Shown: positions 34,903 to 44,110, counted from the stretch's first letter. The stretch: DNA of 64,000 nucleotides from Methylobacterium sp. (GCA_002928875.1 PERO01000018.1:1-64000); one strand, 5' to 3'. Notes: a model not told the origin generated them from the sequence alone. Numbers and translations: made by a program.

Positions 34903-36338
34903 CACGAGGCGATCCGTCCGTCGAGCGGGAAAACCTTGGCCGGGTTGAGGATCCAGCCGGCATCGAAGGCCGCGCGCACGCGCATCTGCTGGTCGAGTTC
35001 CGGCTTGTGGAACTGATGGCGCATCAGGTCGCGCTTCTCGATTCCCACGCCGTGCTCGCCGGTGAGGCAGCCGCCGACTTCCACACAGAGCTTCAGGATA
35101 TCGTTGCCGGCCTCCTCCGCCTTCGCCGCTTCTTCCGGGTCGTTCACGTTGTAGAGGATGAGCGGATGCAGGTTGCCATCGCCGGCGTGGAAGACATTGG
35201 CGACGCGCAGGCCGTAATGCTTCACGATCTCGTCGATGCGCCGCAGCACGTAAGGCAATTGCCCGGTGGGGATGGTGCCATCCATGCAGATGTAATCGGC
35301 GATGCGGCCGGTCGCGCCGAAGGCCGATTTCCGGCCCTTCCAGATCGCGGCGGTTTCCATCGCCGATTTCGATTCCTTCACGCGCTTCACGCCGTGCTTC
35401 CTGGCGATTTCCACGATCTTCGCGAGCGTCGCGTCCATTTCGGCGTCGGAACCCTCGACCTCGATGATGAGGAGTGCCTCGACATCCATGGGGTAGCCGG
35501 CCTTGGCGAAGGCCTCGCAGATGTCGATCGCCGGCTTGTCCATGAATTCCATCGCGACCGGCACGATGCCCGCTGCGATGATCGCCGCGACCGCTTCGCC
35601 CGCCTGCTCGCTCGTCTCGAAGCCGAAGAGCACGGGGCGCGCGCCTTCCGCGGCGGGCAGGATGCGCACGGTGGCCTCGGTGAGGATGCCGAGCTGGCCT
35701 TCCGAGCCGCAGACAAGGCCGAGGAGATCGTAACCCGGCGCGTCCATCGCCTCGCCGCCGATCTCGACCACGGTGCCATCGACCAGTACCAGCGTCACGC
35801 CGAGGATGTTGTTGGTGGTGACGCCATATTTCAGGCAATGCGCGCCGCCGGAATTCATGCCGATATTGCCGCCGATGGTGCAGGCGAGCTGGCTCGACGG
35901 GTCCGGTGCGTAGAAGAAGCCATCGGCCGAAACCGCATTGGTGATGGCGAGGTTCGTCACCCCCGCCTGCACCTTGGCGATGCGGTCGGGATAGTTCACC
36001 GCGAGGATGCGGCTCATTTTCGAAAGGCCGATCACCACCGCATCTTCCTGCGGGATGGCACCGCCACAGAGCGAGGTGCCCGCGCCACGCGGCACGACCG
36101 GCACCTGATGCTGGTGGCAGAAGCCGAGAACCGCCGAGACCTGCTCGGTCGTTTCCGGCAGCACCACGGCGAGGGGCACGCGGCGATAGGCGGTGAAGGC
36201 GTCGGTCTCGAAGGCGCGGCGCTCGTCCTCGCTGGTGACGAGGGAGGATGCCGGCACGAGTTTCGCGAGCCCTTCGATCAGAAAATCGCGGCGGGCCAGC
36301 ACATCCGCCCGCGGCTCGGGGAATGGAATCGCAGTCAT
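34902..36338 (-). CDS. glcD: Glycolate oxidase catalytic subunit (FAD-linked)
   Basis: The 478-residue subunit oxidises glycolate to glyoxylate. FAD-binding motifs are VPRGAGTSLCGGA near residue 80, QLACTIGGNIGMNSGG and YDLLGLVCGSEGQLG; the C-terminal domain has VFHAGDGNLHPLI and GEHGVGIEK. The ATG at 36338 follows GGGAGG closely. It heads the leftward operon and is divergent from a LysR gene across 176 bases, which is probably the control region. Confidence 0.95.
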   Translation of the reverse strand: MTAIPFPEPRADVLARRDFLIEGLAKLVPASSLVTSEDERRAFETDAFTAYRRVPLAVVLPETTEQVSAVLGFCHQHQVPVVPRGAGTSLCGGAIPQEDAVVIGLSKMSRILAVNYPDRIAKVQAGVTNLAITNAVSADGFFYAPDPSSQLACTIGGNIGMNSGGAHCLKYGVTTNNILGVTLVLVDGTVVEIGGEAMDAPGYDLLGLVCGSEGQLGILTEATVRILPAAEGARPVLFGFETSEQAGEAVAAIIAAGIVPVAMEFMDKPAIDICEAFAKAGYPMDVEALLIIEVEGSDAEMDATLAKIVEIARKHGVKRVKESKSAMETAAIWKGRKSAFGATGRIADYICMDGTIPTGQLPYVLRRIDEIVKHYGLRVANVFHAGDGNLHPLILYNVNDPEEAAKAEEAGNDILKLCVEVGGCLTGEHGVGIEKRDLMRHQFHKPELDQQMRVRAAFDAGWILNPAKVFPLDGRIAS

Positions 36339-36514
36339 CGGCCCTCCCATCGGCAATGCCGGCTCGCTCTCGAAGCCTTGCACCACCATAGACCAAGCGA
36401 AGCCGGCTGACAGCACCGGCGGTGACGCATGGGATCTGTTCCAAATCTGCATGAATGCGCTAGATTGTCGCCGCAGAGAAACGGTTGCGGTTGGCCGCCG
36501 GAGGAAGAAGCGCG

Positions 36515-37429
36515 ATGGACCGGCTGGGCGATCTCGAAATCTTCGCGCGCGTGGCGGCCACGGGCTCGATGTCGCAGGCCGCGCGCGAACTGGCGCTGTC
36601 GCCGCCGGTCATCTCGAAGCGCATCAAGCGGCTGGAGGAACGGCTCGGCACGCGCCTGCTGCAGCGCACGACCCGGCAAATCGTGCTGACCGATGCCGGG
36701 CGCGGTTTCCACGAGCGGGTCATCGCCATTCTCGGTTCGGTGGACGAGGCCGAGGCCTGGGTGTCGCAGCGGGCGCATGTCGCGCGCGGGCCGTTGCGCA
36801 TTTCGGCGCCTTCCACTTTCGGGCGCCTGCATGTCGCGCCGCATCTCGTGCGCTTCCTCGAGAAATACCCCGAGATTTCGGTGGATCTGTCGCTATCCGA
36901 CAGCTTCGTGGATGTGGTGGGTGACGGGTTCGACCTCGCCCTGCGCATCGCCGATCTCGGCGATACGAGCCTTGTCGCGCGCAAACTCGCGCCGAACCAT
37001 CGCCTGCTCTGCGCAGCGCCCGGCTACCTTGCGCGGCATGGCACGCCCGAAAGCCTGGCCGATCTCGCGCGGCACAAGCTCCTTGTCCACAATGCCGATC
37101 ATTGGCGGCTCGACGGCCCGGAAGGTCCGGTGACCGTGCCTGTCGCCTCCCTCGTCGTCACGAATTCCTCGGAGGTGATCCGCGAGGCGGTGCTCGCGGG
37201 GCTCGGCATCGCGCTTCGCTCGACCTGGGATGTCGGGCCCGAGCTGAAATCGGGGCAATTGCTGCGCATCCTGCCGCGCTATCGCGGCGGGCAGCGGGTG
37301 GCGATCCACGCGATCTATCCGTCGCGCCGGCATCTGCCGCAGCGCACACGGGTCTTCATCGATTTCCTGGCGGAACTCTATGGTCCCGTTCCGAGTTGGG
37401 ACCAGGGGCTCGACCTGCCCGCGCCATGA
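36515..37429 (+). CDS. LysR-family transcriptional regulator
   Basis: The 304-residue protein has an N-terminal winged HTH (residues 1-62, with GSMSQAARELALSPPVISKR) and a periplasmic-binding-like effector domain of the CrgA/DsdC-like subgroup. The ATG at 36515 is preceded by GGAGGAAG with seven-base spacing. Divergence from glcD suggests that it controls glycolate oxidation, although the classical regulator of glc genes in E. coli is the GntR-type GlcC. The effector is unknown. Confidence 0.88.
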   Translation: MDRLGDLEIFARVAATGSMSQAARELALSPPVISKRIKRLEERLGTRLLQRTTRQIVLTDAGRGFHERVIAILGSVDEAEAWVSQRAHVARGPLRISAPSTFGRLHVAPHLVRFLEKYPEISVDLSLSDSFVDVVGDGFDLALRIADLGDTSLVARKLAPNHRLLCAAPGYLARHGTPESLADLARHKLLVHNADHWRLDGPEGPVTVPVASLVVTNSSEVIREAVLAGLGIALRSTWDVGPELKSGQLLRILPRYRGGQRVAIHAIYPSRRHLPQRTRVFIDFLAELYGPVPSWDQGLDLPAP

Positions 37430-37518
37430 GGGTGCGGCGATATCGGCCGGGCCGGCCACCTTGTACGGCTGCCGGAAGCCGCTATTTTCGCGAACTCAAA
37501 TTCGTCATGGAGAATATC

Positions 37519-37902
37519 ATGCTGCGCGTCGTCGCCCTTTCAACCCTTCTGGTCCTGCCCGCGACCGCCGCGTTCGCGCAGGATGCGGAAGCCGGCCGCA
37601 GCGTTTTCGGCCAGTGCCGCGCCTGCCATCAGGTCGGCGAAACGGCGAAGAATGCCGTCGGGCCGGTGCTGAACGGATTGTTCGGGCGCAAGGCCGGCAC
37701 GGTGCCCGGCTACAATTATTCCGAGGCCAACAAGAACTCGGGCATCACCTGGGACGAGACGAATTTCGCGGCCTACATCAAGGATCCCAAAGGCTTCATG
37801 CCCGGCAACAAGATGGCCTATGCCGGCCTGAAGGACGACAAGCGCATCGCGGATCTCACGGCCTATCTCAAGACCTTCGGCGCGGACGGCAAGGCGAAGT
37901 AA
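37519..37902 (+). CDS. Class I cytochrome c (c2/c550-like), secreted
   Basis: The 127-residue precursor has a signal peptide (LSTLLVLPATAAFA, cleavage after A20) and a haem attachment site CRACH (C33, C36, H37). An axial methionine is likely at M99 in KMAYAG. Size and the KDPKGFMPGNKM stretch match soluble alphaproteobacterial cytochrome c2/c550 that carries electrons in the periplasm. ATG at 37519 has GGAGAA five bases upstream; ATG 37507 is less likely. It stands alone after the LysR gene. Confidence 0.9.
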   Translation: MLRVVALSTLLVLPATAAFAQDAEAGRSVFGQCRACHQVGETAKNAVGPVLNGLFGRKAGTVPGYNYSEANKNSGITWDETNFAAYIKDPKGFMPGNKMAYAGLKDDKRIADLTAYLKTFGADGKAK

Positions 37903-38060
37903 GCGCCGGAGGCTCGCAGGCCAGATCAGGCCGGGCAGATCATGGAAGGCGGGTGTCGCGGAACGGCGAGCCCGCCTTTTTCGCGGGGTCGATCAACCTT
38001 TCTCCGGCTTGACGGTTGCGCCGCGCCGGTCCTTCATCGGGAAAAACCGGGGAGGATAAA

Positions 38061-38564
38061 ATGGACATGCAGGACAGCCGCCGGATCGCCGCACCGCGCG
38101 ACGTGGTCTGGGCCGCGCTCAACGATCCGGACGTGCTGAAAGCGGCGATTCCGGGCTGCGATTCGATCGAGAAAACCGCGGATAACGAACTGGCTGCGCA
38201 GGTGACCCTGAAGATCGGTCCGGTGAAGGCGTCGTTCTCGGGCAAGGTGACGCTTTCGAATATCGATCCGCCCAACGGCTACACGATCAGCGGCGAGGGG
38301 CAGGGCGGGGCGGCCGGCCATGCCCGGGGGGGCGCGGATGTGCGCCTCGAGGCCGATGGCGACGAGACCATCCTGCATTACACGGTGCGCGCCGAAGTCG
38401 GCGGCAAGATCGCGCAACTCGGGTCGCGGCTGATCGATGCCACGGCGAAGAAGCTCGCTGGCGAGTTCTTCGAGCGTTTTGCGGCAGAAGTCGCGCCGCC
38501 CACCCCGGAGGAGGTGGCTTCCGACGCACCCAAGAAGAAATGGTGGAAGCTCGGGATGGGCTGA
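38061..38564 (+). CDS. CoxG-like SRPBCC protein (carbon monoxide dehydrogenase subunit G family)
   Basis: The 167-residue protein opens MDMQDSRRIAAPRDVVWAAL and carries the PGCDSIEK and KIGPVKASFSGKV motifs of the CoxG family, a START/SRPBCC lipid-binding fold. CoxG recruits CO dehydrogenase to the membrane through a C-terminal tail; here the tail is short (KKKWWKLGMG). No cox genes are near, so the partner is unknown. The start follows GGGGAGG with good spacing; 37903-38060 holds no gene. Confidence 0.85.
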   Translation: MDMQDSRRIAAPRDVVWAALNDPDVLKAAIPGCDSIEKTADNELAAQVTLKIGPVKASFSGKVTLSNIDPPNGYTISGEGQGGAAGHARGGADVRLEADGDETILHYTVRAEVGGKIAQLGSRLIDATAKKLAGEFFERFAAEVAPPTPEEVASDAPKKKWWKLGMG

Positions 38565-38567
38565 GGC

Positions 38568-39137
38568 TCAGGTCTCCACCGCCAGCACCGCGTGGAGTGC
38601 CATGTCATGCGGCTCGCGGGGAACGCGCGCCACGCGCTGGCTCGCGAAGGCGAGACCGACGCGCTTCGCTTCGGGGTTCGCGGCAAAGGCGCGATCGTAA
38701 TAGGCCTTGCCATAGCCCAGCCGGTAGCCCTCGTCGTCAAAGGCCAGCAGTGGCGCGAGGAAGAGTTCCGGCCGGAGGATTGGTGCCGAGGCCCTGGGCT
38801 GGCGCGTGCCGAAGGGGCCGTCCTCGAGTTCTCCGGCATTCGTCACCTGATGAAACACGAGCCCGTCGGGCGTGACGCGCGGCACGGCGATCCGGTAGCC
38901 AAGATTGACAAGCCGCATCACCAGCAGGCCGGGATCGAATTCGGAGCGCATCGCCACATAGGTCGCGATGACGCCGCCGGGCTTCGGCAGGTAGGGCGCG
39001 AGCCTCGACCAATGCGGTTCGCCCATCACGGCGTGGCTTGCCATCAGGCGCATCGGCCGGGCTATGGCGTCCCGCAGGGCGATCTGCGCCTCGCGCAGGG
39101 CGGCTTTCTCCGCGGCGACCGACAGGGATTCATTCAT
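38568..39137 (-). CDS. 5-formyltetrahydrofolate cyclo-ligase
   Basis: The 189-residue enzyme converts 5-formyl-THF to 5,10-methenyl-THF with ATP. The substrate and ATP motifs are present as VIATYVAMRSEFDP, LAPLLAFDDEGYRLGYGKAYYDR and the preceding proline-rich segment. ATG at 39137 is chosen behind GAGAGG; the longer frame starts in the divergent promoter region. The last codons are three bases from the CoxG stop (convergent). Confidence 0.93.
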   Translation of the reverse strand: MNESLSVAAEKAALREAQIALRDAIARPMRLMASHAVMGEPHWSRLAPYLPKPGGVIATYVAMRSEFDPGLLVMRLVNLGYRIAVPRVTPDGLVFHQVTNAGELEDGPFGTRQPRASAPILRPELFLAPLLAFDDEGYRLGYGKAYYDRAFAANPEAKRVGLAFASQRVARVPREPHDMALHAVLAVET

Positions 39138-39197
39138 GGCACGGACCTCTCGGGGCTCCACTTGCACGCTTTGAAATGCGCCCCCATATTCCTTTGC

Positions 39198-39245
39198 GTC
39201 ACGCCGCTTCGGGTGACAACGACCAACAGCCGCTTCCTGTGGAGG
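39198..39245 (+). promoter_or_regulatory. Candidate RNA thermometer (ROSE-like) in the hsp20 leader
   Basis: CTTCC (39233-39237) can pair across a TGT loop with GGAGG (39241-39245), which is the hsp20 Shine-Dalgarno. Upstream GTCAC (39198-39202) and GTGAC (39213-39217) form another hairpin. ROSE elements of rhizobial small heat-shock genes hide the Shine-Dalgarno in just this way. The match to the ROSE consensus is not exact, so the call rests on structure and gene identity. Confidence 0.45.
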
Positions 39246-39256
39246 GCTCGCTTCGC

Positions 39257-39685
39257 ATGTCCCGCGTTCTCAATCTTTCCGCGCCGTTCCTGCTCGGTTT
39301 CGATGAAATCGAGCGCACGATGGACCGTCTCGCCAAGGCGGCGTCGGATGGCTATCCGCCCTACAACATCGAACGCCTCGAGCGCGACGACAATCGTCCC
39401 GAGCGTTACCGCATCACGCTGGCCGTCGCAGGCTTCACGCGGGAGGAACTGGATATCACGCTGGAGGAAAACCAGCTGATCATCCGCGGCCGCCAACTCG
39501 ACGACAAGAGCCGGCAATATCTGCATCGCGGCATCGCCGCCCGCCAGTTCCAGCGCGTCTTCCTGCTGGCTGACGGGATGGAGGTGGCCGGGGCGGATCT
39601 GCAGAACGGCCTGCTGTCGGTCGATCTCGCGCGCCCCGAGCCCGAGCGGATCATCCGCCGGATCGATATCCAGGCGCGCGATTGA
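39257..39685 (+). CDS. Small heat-shock protein Hsp20 (IbpA-like)
   Basis: The 142-residue chaperone has the alpha-crystallin domain (about residues 33-125) with NIERLERDDNRPERYRITLAV and the conserved GLLSVDL near the end. The N-terminal LSAPFLLGFDEIERTMDRL is typical of the rhizobial class A (IbpA-like) branch. It binds unfolding proteins during heat stress. The start follows GGAGGG. DUF1150 lies downstream, a common alphaproteobacterial pairing. Confidence 0.94.
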   Translation: MSRVLNLSAPFLLGFDEIERTMDRLAKAASDGYPPYNIERLERDDNRPERYRITLAVAGFTREELDITLEENQLIIRGRQLDDKSRQYLHRGIAARQFQRVFLLADGMEVAGADLQNGLLSVDLARPEPERIIRRIDIQARD

Positions 39686-39856
39686 GCAAATCCCCCGGTC
39701 GATTTCGTTTTCGGCCCCGCGCATCCTTTTCGTTCGGCCTTCGTTAACCCTGTTGTCCAAGTGGCCAACCGGAAATCGCCCGCCCGCGCAACGGCACGGG
39801 TCGTGCAAGAGTTCGTCAACGCCTTCGGGCGTTTCATGTGAGAATTGGAGGTCATC

Positions 39857-40177
39857 ATGGCCATGAAGAGATCCCCGACGACCAAATCCGCTCCCGATCG
39901 TACGGCTGTCCTGGCATCCGGAACGCCTGAGGTGACCGACACCCGCCGCGCGCTCGAGGCGCTGATGGCCATGGGTGATGGCGAAACCGCCTACCTGCGC
40001 AAATTCCGGGCAGGGGATCTGCGCAAGCTTTTCCCGCAAACCGCCGAACTGCATCCCTCCGTCGAGCTTTTCGCGCTGTTCGGCGCGGATGGCACGCCGC
40101 TGATCCTGGCCGACACCCGCGACGCGGTGCTGTCGGGCGCCTGGGAGCACAAGCTCACCCTCTCCGCGCTGCATTGA
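39857..40177 (+). CDS. DUF1150-family protein
   Basis: The 106-residue protein has the conserved YLRKFRAGDLRKLFP and LFGADGTPLILADTRDAVLSGAW... segments of DUF1150. It starts at ATG 39857 five bases after TTGGAGG; that TTG itself is the alternative start. DUF1150 genes are usually next to hsp20 in alphaproteobacteria, which points to a heat-stress or proteostasis role, but no biochemical function is known to me. Confidence 0.88.
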   Translation: MAMKRSPTTKSAPDRTAVLASGTPEVTDTRRALEALMAMGDGETAYLRKFRAGDLRKLFPQTAELHPSVELFALFGADGTPLILADTRDAVLSGAWEHKLTLSALH

Positions 40178-40238
40178 GGCGCATGCATTAAGGGACCTGG
40201 CCATCCCGCCCGCGCTGTTTCAGACGGCGCGCGGCGGG

Positions 40239-41027
40239 TCAGGCCCTTTGCCCGGCCATGGCGCGCGTGATGCGCACGAGCGCCGCGATATCCTCCGGCC
40301 GGGAGAGGCGATGGTCGCCATCCGGGACAATCGTCATCAGCACGGCATCGCGCTGCAGGAGGCTCACGAAACGATCGACATGCTCGATCGGCACATCCGG
40401 GTCCTGCGCGCCCTGCAGGATGTGGACCGGCACGCCGACATGGATCGGCTTGTCCATCAGGAGATGGCGGCGGGCATCCTCGAGCAGCCCGCGCGTGATG
40501 GGGTAGGGCTCCGGCGCATAGGCCGACGGACGATACCACACACCCGTTTCGGTGATCTGGCGGCGGATTTCCTCGGGAAACTGCGCCCACATCAGCTTCT
40601 CGGTGAAATCGACCGCCGGCGCGATCAGCACCAGCCCGCCGGGGGCGCGGCCTTCCGCCTTCAGCCGCTCGGTCGCGAGCAGGGCGACCCATCCCCCCAT
40701 GGACGAGCCGACCAGCACCGGTGACGGCCCGCCGAGCCGGCGGATCATTTCCAGCGCGTCGTCGAGCCAGATCGAGAGATTGGCCGTGAGAAAATCGCCT
40801 TCGCTCGCGCCATGCGCGAAGTAATCAAAGCGCAGCATCGCCCGGCCGTCCTCGGCGCAGGCCAGATCGAGCGCCTCGGCCTTGGTGGAGGTCATGTCGG
40901 ACCGGAAACCGCCGAGCCAGATCACGGCGGGCGAGCGGCCCGCGCGGTGGCGATAGGCCAGGGTGCGGGCCGGAAGCCCGCGCCCGGCATCAGCCTCCAG
41001 TCGCAGCAATTGCGTCTCCACGCTCAT
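40239..41027 (-). CDS. Alpha/beta hydrolase
   Basis: The 262-residue protein has the serine-hydrolase nucleophile motif GSSMGG (S109) and a C-terminal histidine in PDGDHRLS (H239); an acid at QDPDVP completes the triad. IWLGGFRSDMTSTKA and YFAHGASEG resemble the ABHD10-like branch of serine hydrolases. It is a cytoplasmic esterase or thioesterase of unknown substrate. It is convergent with DUF1150 and divergent from the glycosyltransferase. Confidence 0.87.
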   Translation of the reverse strand: MSVETQLLRLEADAGRGLPARTLAYRHRAGRSPAVIWLGGFRSDMTSTKAEALDLACAEDGRAMLRFDYFAHGASEGDFLTANLSIWLDDALEMIRRLGGPSPVLVGSSMGGWVALLATERLKAEGRAPGGLVLIAPAVDFTEKLMWAQFPEEIRRQITETGVWYRPSAYAPEPYPITRGLLEDARRHLLMDKPIHVGVPVHILQGAQDPDVPIEHVDRFVSLLQRDAVLMTIVPDGDHRLSRPEDIAALVRITRAMAGQRA

Positions 41028-41109
41028 GCCTCTATTGCTCCCTCATCGCGGTTCGCCGATGCGCGGCTTGCCTACCTGTCATATTCGTTTGCGCGGTTGA
41101 AGCCCCCGG

Positions 41110-42315
41110 ATGGTGATTTCGCAGAAGACGGTTCAGCCCCTTGCCGGCCGGACGATCCTCCAGATCATCCCGGCGCTGGATGCCGGCGGTGCCGAGCGGA
41201 CGACGATCGACATTGCCGAGGGCATGGCGCAGGCAGGGGCCCGCTCGCTCGTCGCGACGACCGGCGGGAGGCTCGTGGGCGAATTGCAGGCCAAGGGCGG
41301 CCTGTGGATTCCCTTCCCGGCCGCGACGAAGAACCCGGCCTCCATGGCGCTGAACGTCGGCAAGCTCGCGCAGATCCTGCGGAACGAGAAGGTCGATCTC
41401 GTCCATGCCCGGTCCCGCGCGCCGGCCTGGGTGGCACTGGCCGCCTGCCGGCTGACCGGCACGGGCTTCATGACGACCTATCACGGGGCGTATTCCGGGC
41501 TTTCCGCGCCGAAGCTGCTCTATAACTCGGTGATGGCGCGCGGCGAGGTGGTGATCGCGAATTCGCATTTCACGGCCGAGCGCATCCAGACGCAGTTCCG
41601 CATCGATCCCACCCGGCTGCGCGTCATCCATCGCGGCACGAATTTCGAGGCCTTCGCGCCGGACAAGGTCGCGCCGGAACGCGTCGAGAAGATCCGTCGC
41701 GGCTGGCTTGTCGCGCCGGAGGAGCGCGTGGTGCTGCTCGCCGCCCGTCTCACGGCCTGGAAGGGCCAGAAGGTGCTGATCCGGGCGGCGCATATCCTGC
41801 GCGAGCGCGGCTATCGCGATCTCGTCTTCATCCTCGCGGGCGATCCGCAGGGGCGGAACGATTATGTCGCGGAGGTCGACCGGCTGATCAGCGAGAGCCA
41901 GCTTGGCGGCGTGGTGCGGCGCGTGGGGCATGTCTCGGACATGCCCGCGGCTTTGGCCGCCTCCGCGCTTGTCGCCGTCCCCTCGACCGCGCCGGAGGCC
42001 TTCGGCCGCGTGGCGGTGGAGGCGCAGGCCATGGGCGTGCCGGTGGTGGTCTCGAACCTCGGCGCGGTGCCCGAGACCGTGCTCGCGCCCCCGCAGGTGA
42101 GGCCCGACCAGCGCACGGGCTGGCGCGTCTCCCCCGACAACCCGGAGGAACTGGCCGATGCCATCGCCGAGGCGATCGACCTGATGCCGAGCGCCTACCA
42201 GCAGCTCGCCGACCGCGCCCGCACGCATGTGATGGCGCGCTTCTCGCTCGAGCGGATGGTGAGCGAAACGCTCGATTGCTACGCCGCGCTCATCGCGGAT
42301 CGCGGGAACCGTTGA
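41110..42315 (+). CDS. GT4-family glycosyltransferase
   Basis: The 401-residue GT-B protein has IIPALDAGGAERTTIDIAEG near the N-terminus, HARSRAPAW and TYHGAYSG acceptor-side motifs. A donor-binding EX7E motif (PEAFGRVAVEAQAMGVPVV) lies near residue 300. Such enzymes add hexoses to surface glycans or lipopolysaccharide. It stands just upstream of infC but is not part of the translation operon. Confidence 0.92.
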   Translation: MVISQKTVQPLAGRTILQIIPALDAGGAERTTIDIAEGMAQAGARSLVATTGGRLVGELQAKGGLWIPFPAATKNPASMALNVGKLAQILRNEKVDLVHARSRAPAWVALAACRLTGTGFMTTYHGAYSGLSAPKLLYNSVMARGEVVIANSHFTAERIQTQFRIDPTRLRVIHRGTNFEAFAPDKVAPERVEKIRRGWLVAPEERVVLLAARLTAWKGQKVLIRAAHILRERGYRDLVFILAGDPQGRNDYVAEVDRLISESQLGGVVRRVGHVSDMPAALAASALVAVPSTAPEAFGRVAVEAQAMGVPVVVSNLGAVPETVLAPPQVRPDQRTGWRVSPDNPEELADAIAEAIDLMPSAYQQLADRARTHVMARFSLERMVSETLDCYAALIADRGNR

Positions 42316-42441
42316 CAAAGCGGGCAAACACAAAGAATTTCGCATGCATTCCGGAGCATTTGGTGGCAAGGAAACGCAATCCGTTTCCGGATGCGCCGTA
42401 TTTTCATACGACCTCGTTGCAACAGACCCAGGAGAAGACCC

Positions 42442-42981
42442 ATTCGCAGGCCCATGAGAACCGCTCCCGTCCCCTCGAAGGACGGTCCGAGAATCAACCG
42501 CGATATCCGCGTGCGCGAAGTGCAGGTGATTGATGCCGATGGCTCGAACAAGGGCGTGCTGAACGTCTTCGATGCCATCCAGATCGCCGAGGAACAGGGG
42601 CTCGATCTGGTCGAGGTCGCTCCGAACGCCACGCCGCCGGTCTGCAAGATCATGGATTACGGCCGTTTCCGCTTCCAGGAGCAGAAGAAGGCCGCCGAGG
42701 CGCGCAAGAAGCAGAAGGTCATCGAAATCAAGGAGATCAAGCTTCGCCCGGCCATCGACGACCATGATTACGGGGTCAAGATGAAAGCGATGCGGGGCTT
42801 CTTCGAGGAAGGCAACAAGGTGAAGATCACCCTGCGCTTCCGTGGCCGCGAGATGGCACACCAGGATATCGGCATGAAGGTGCTCGACCGGGTGAAGCAG
42901 GATATCGTGGAAATCGCCAAGGTGGAGCAGGAGCCGAGCTTCGAAGGCCGCCAGGTGGTGATGGTGCTCGCGCCGAAGTGA
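42442..42981 (+). CDS. infC: Translation initiation factor IF-3 (ATT start codon)
   Basis: The 179-residue factor keeps the ribosomal subunits apart and proofreads the initiator codon. The family N-terminus [20 protein letters not shown] is obtained only if translation starts at ATT 42442-42444, seven bases after AGGAG (42430-42434). The ATG at 42454 would cut four conserved residues and has no Shine-Dalgarno at the right distance. An AUU start lets IF-3 repress its own synthesis, as in E. coli. Both domains are complete ([33 protein letters not shown]). Confidence 0.95.
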   Translation: MRRPMRTAPVPSKDGPRINRDIRVREVQVIDADGSNKGVLNVFDAIQIAEEQGLDLVEVAPNATPPVCKIMDYGRFRFQEQKKAAEARKKQKVIEIKEIKLRPAIDDHDYGVKMKAMRGFFEEGNKVKITLRFRGREMAHQDIGMKVLDRVKQDIVEIAKVEQEPSFEGRQVVMVLAPK

Positions 42982-43034
42982 GGCGGGGGTGAGTGCCCAG
43001 CCGCACTCCAAGGCCTCCCGGAAAGGAAAGACAT

Positions 43035-43718
43035 TTGCATATCGGTCTGATCGGCGGCATCGGCGTTGCAGCGACGATTGTCTATTACCAACGGCTGACA
43101 GCCGCTGTCGCTGCGGGAGGCATGGGCCCACTGCAATTGACCATTGCGCATGGCAACATCCAGGAATTGAGTCGCAACAATCTCGCCGACAAGCGGGAAG
43201 AACAGGCCCAGGCCTTCTTGCCGCTGGTGCAGCGCCTCGGGAAGGCGGGATGTGATGTTGTGGCGCTGACCTCACTCGGGGCACATTTCTGCTTCGATGA
43301 ACTTGCTGCGCTCTCGCCTCTCCCGCTGATTTCGGGTGTCGAGCCGCTCGACACCTATTTCGCGGCGCAGGGCATCGGATGTGTGGGTCTCCTTGGCACG
43401 CGTCGCGTCATGCGCACTCGGCTTTACGGCCGATTGTCGCTCACGCGTGCCCTCGCGCTCGATGAAGAGATTGACACCATCGGCCAGGCCTATCTGGATA
43501 TGGCAATGGCTGGCCGCTGCTCGCCCGATCAGCGCGCCTTGTTCCTCGATGCCGGCCAGCGCTTGATGGAGGCTGGCGCCGAGGCAATCGTGCTGGCCGG
43601 AACCGATCTGAGCCTTGCTTTCGATGGTCAGCAGCCCGGATATCCCATCATCGATGCGCTGGATGTTCATGTCTCGGTTCTGGCCGAACTCGCCGGGAAG
43701 CCCGCAATGGGCTCTTGA
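43035..43718 (+). CDS. Aspartate/glutamate racemase-like protein lacking both catalytic cysteines
   Basis: The 227-residue protein has the Asp/Glu racemase fold signature ([20 protein letters not shown]) and the right length. The two catalytic cysteines are missing: the first motif reads [10 protein letters not shown] instead of CNTxH, and the second reads VLAGTDLSL instead of GCTEL. Racemase activity is therefore unlikely; a changed catalytic role or a binding role is possible. Start is TTG 43035 after GGAAAGG. The gene interrupts the usual infC-rpmI pair and has somewhat lower G+C. Confidence 0.8.
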   Translation: MHIGLIGGIGVAATIVYYQRLTAAVAAGGMGPLQLTIAHGNIQELSRNNLADKREEQAQAFLPLVQRLGKAGCDVVALTSLGAHFCFDELAALSPLPLISGVEPLDTYFAAQGIGCVGLLGTRRVMRTRLYGRLSLTRALALDEEIDTIGQAYLDMAMAGRCSPDQRALFLDAGQRLMEAGAEAIVLAGTDLSLAFDGQQPGYPIIDALDVHVSVLAELAGKPAMGS

Positions 43719-43756
43719 ACTCGCAGGCTTTTCCCCCTATACGCACACCTTCATTC

Positions 43757-43795
43757 GAACCGCCCGGCCGGTAAGGGCTGCCGTGGCGGTTCTTT
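43757..43795 (+). terminator. Hairpin between the racemase-like gene and rpmI
   Basis: GAACCGCC (43757-43764) and GGCGGTTC (43785-43792) form an eight-pair stem with a GC-rich 20-base loop, followed by TTTC. It may terminate the racemase transcript or act as a leader attenuator for rpmI-rplT; L20 autoregulation works through such leaders in other bacteria. Confidence 0.5.
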
Positions 43796-43854
43796 CATGC
43801 GTTCCGAATTCCGGCTTGCCGGAGGGGCGCCTCCAGAAGAAGCGGAGATCCGAA

Positions 43855-44055
43855 ATGCCCAAGCTGAAGACCAAGTCCGGCGCGAAGAAGCGCTTCAAGA
43901 TCACCGGCACCGGCAAGGTGAAATACGCCCAGTCCGGCAAGCGCCATGGCATGATCAAGCGCTCGACCAAGCAGATCCGCGAGCATCGCGGCACGGCCGT
44001 CCTGTTCAAGACCGACGGCGACAACATCAAGAAGTACTGGCTCCCGAACGGCTGA
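43855..44055 (+). CDS. rpmI: 50S ribosomal protein L35
   Basis: The 66-residue protein begins [20 protein letters not shown], the L35 signature, and is strongly basic. It assembles into the large subunit. rplT follows 55 bases downstream. Confidence 0.97.
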   Translation: MPKLKTKSGAKKRFKITGTGKVKYAQSGKRHGMIKRSTKQIREHRGTAVLFKTDGDNIKKYWLPNG

Positions 44056-44110
44056 TCGCCCGCGGGACATTATCCAAGCAACCGATCAGCCAAACACAAG
44101 GAACTGAGCC

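Noticed and set aside
34903-36444. Upstream extension of the glcE frame through glcD (907 codons in total)
   Set aside because: Only the part from 34902 down matches GlcE; the rest is an alternate frame of glcD.
39138-39256. 6S RNA next to 5-formyl-THF cyclo-ligase, as in E. coli
   Set aside because: The 119-base gap is too short and is occupied by the hsp20 leader; no long 6S-like rod structure is visible.
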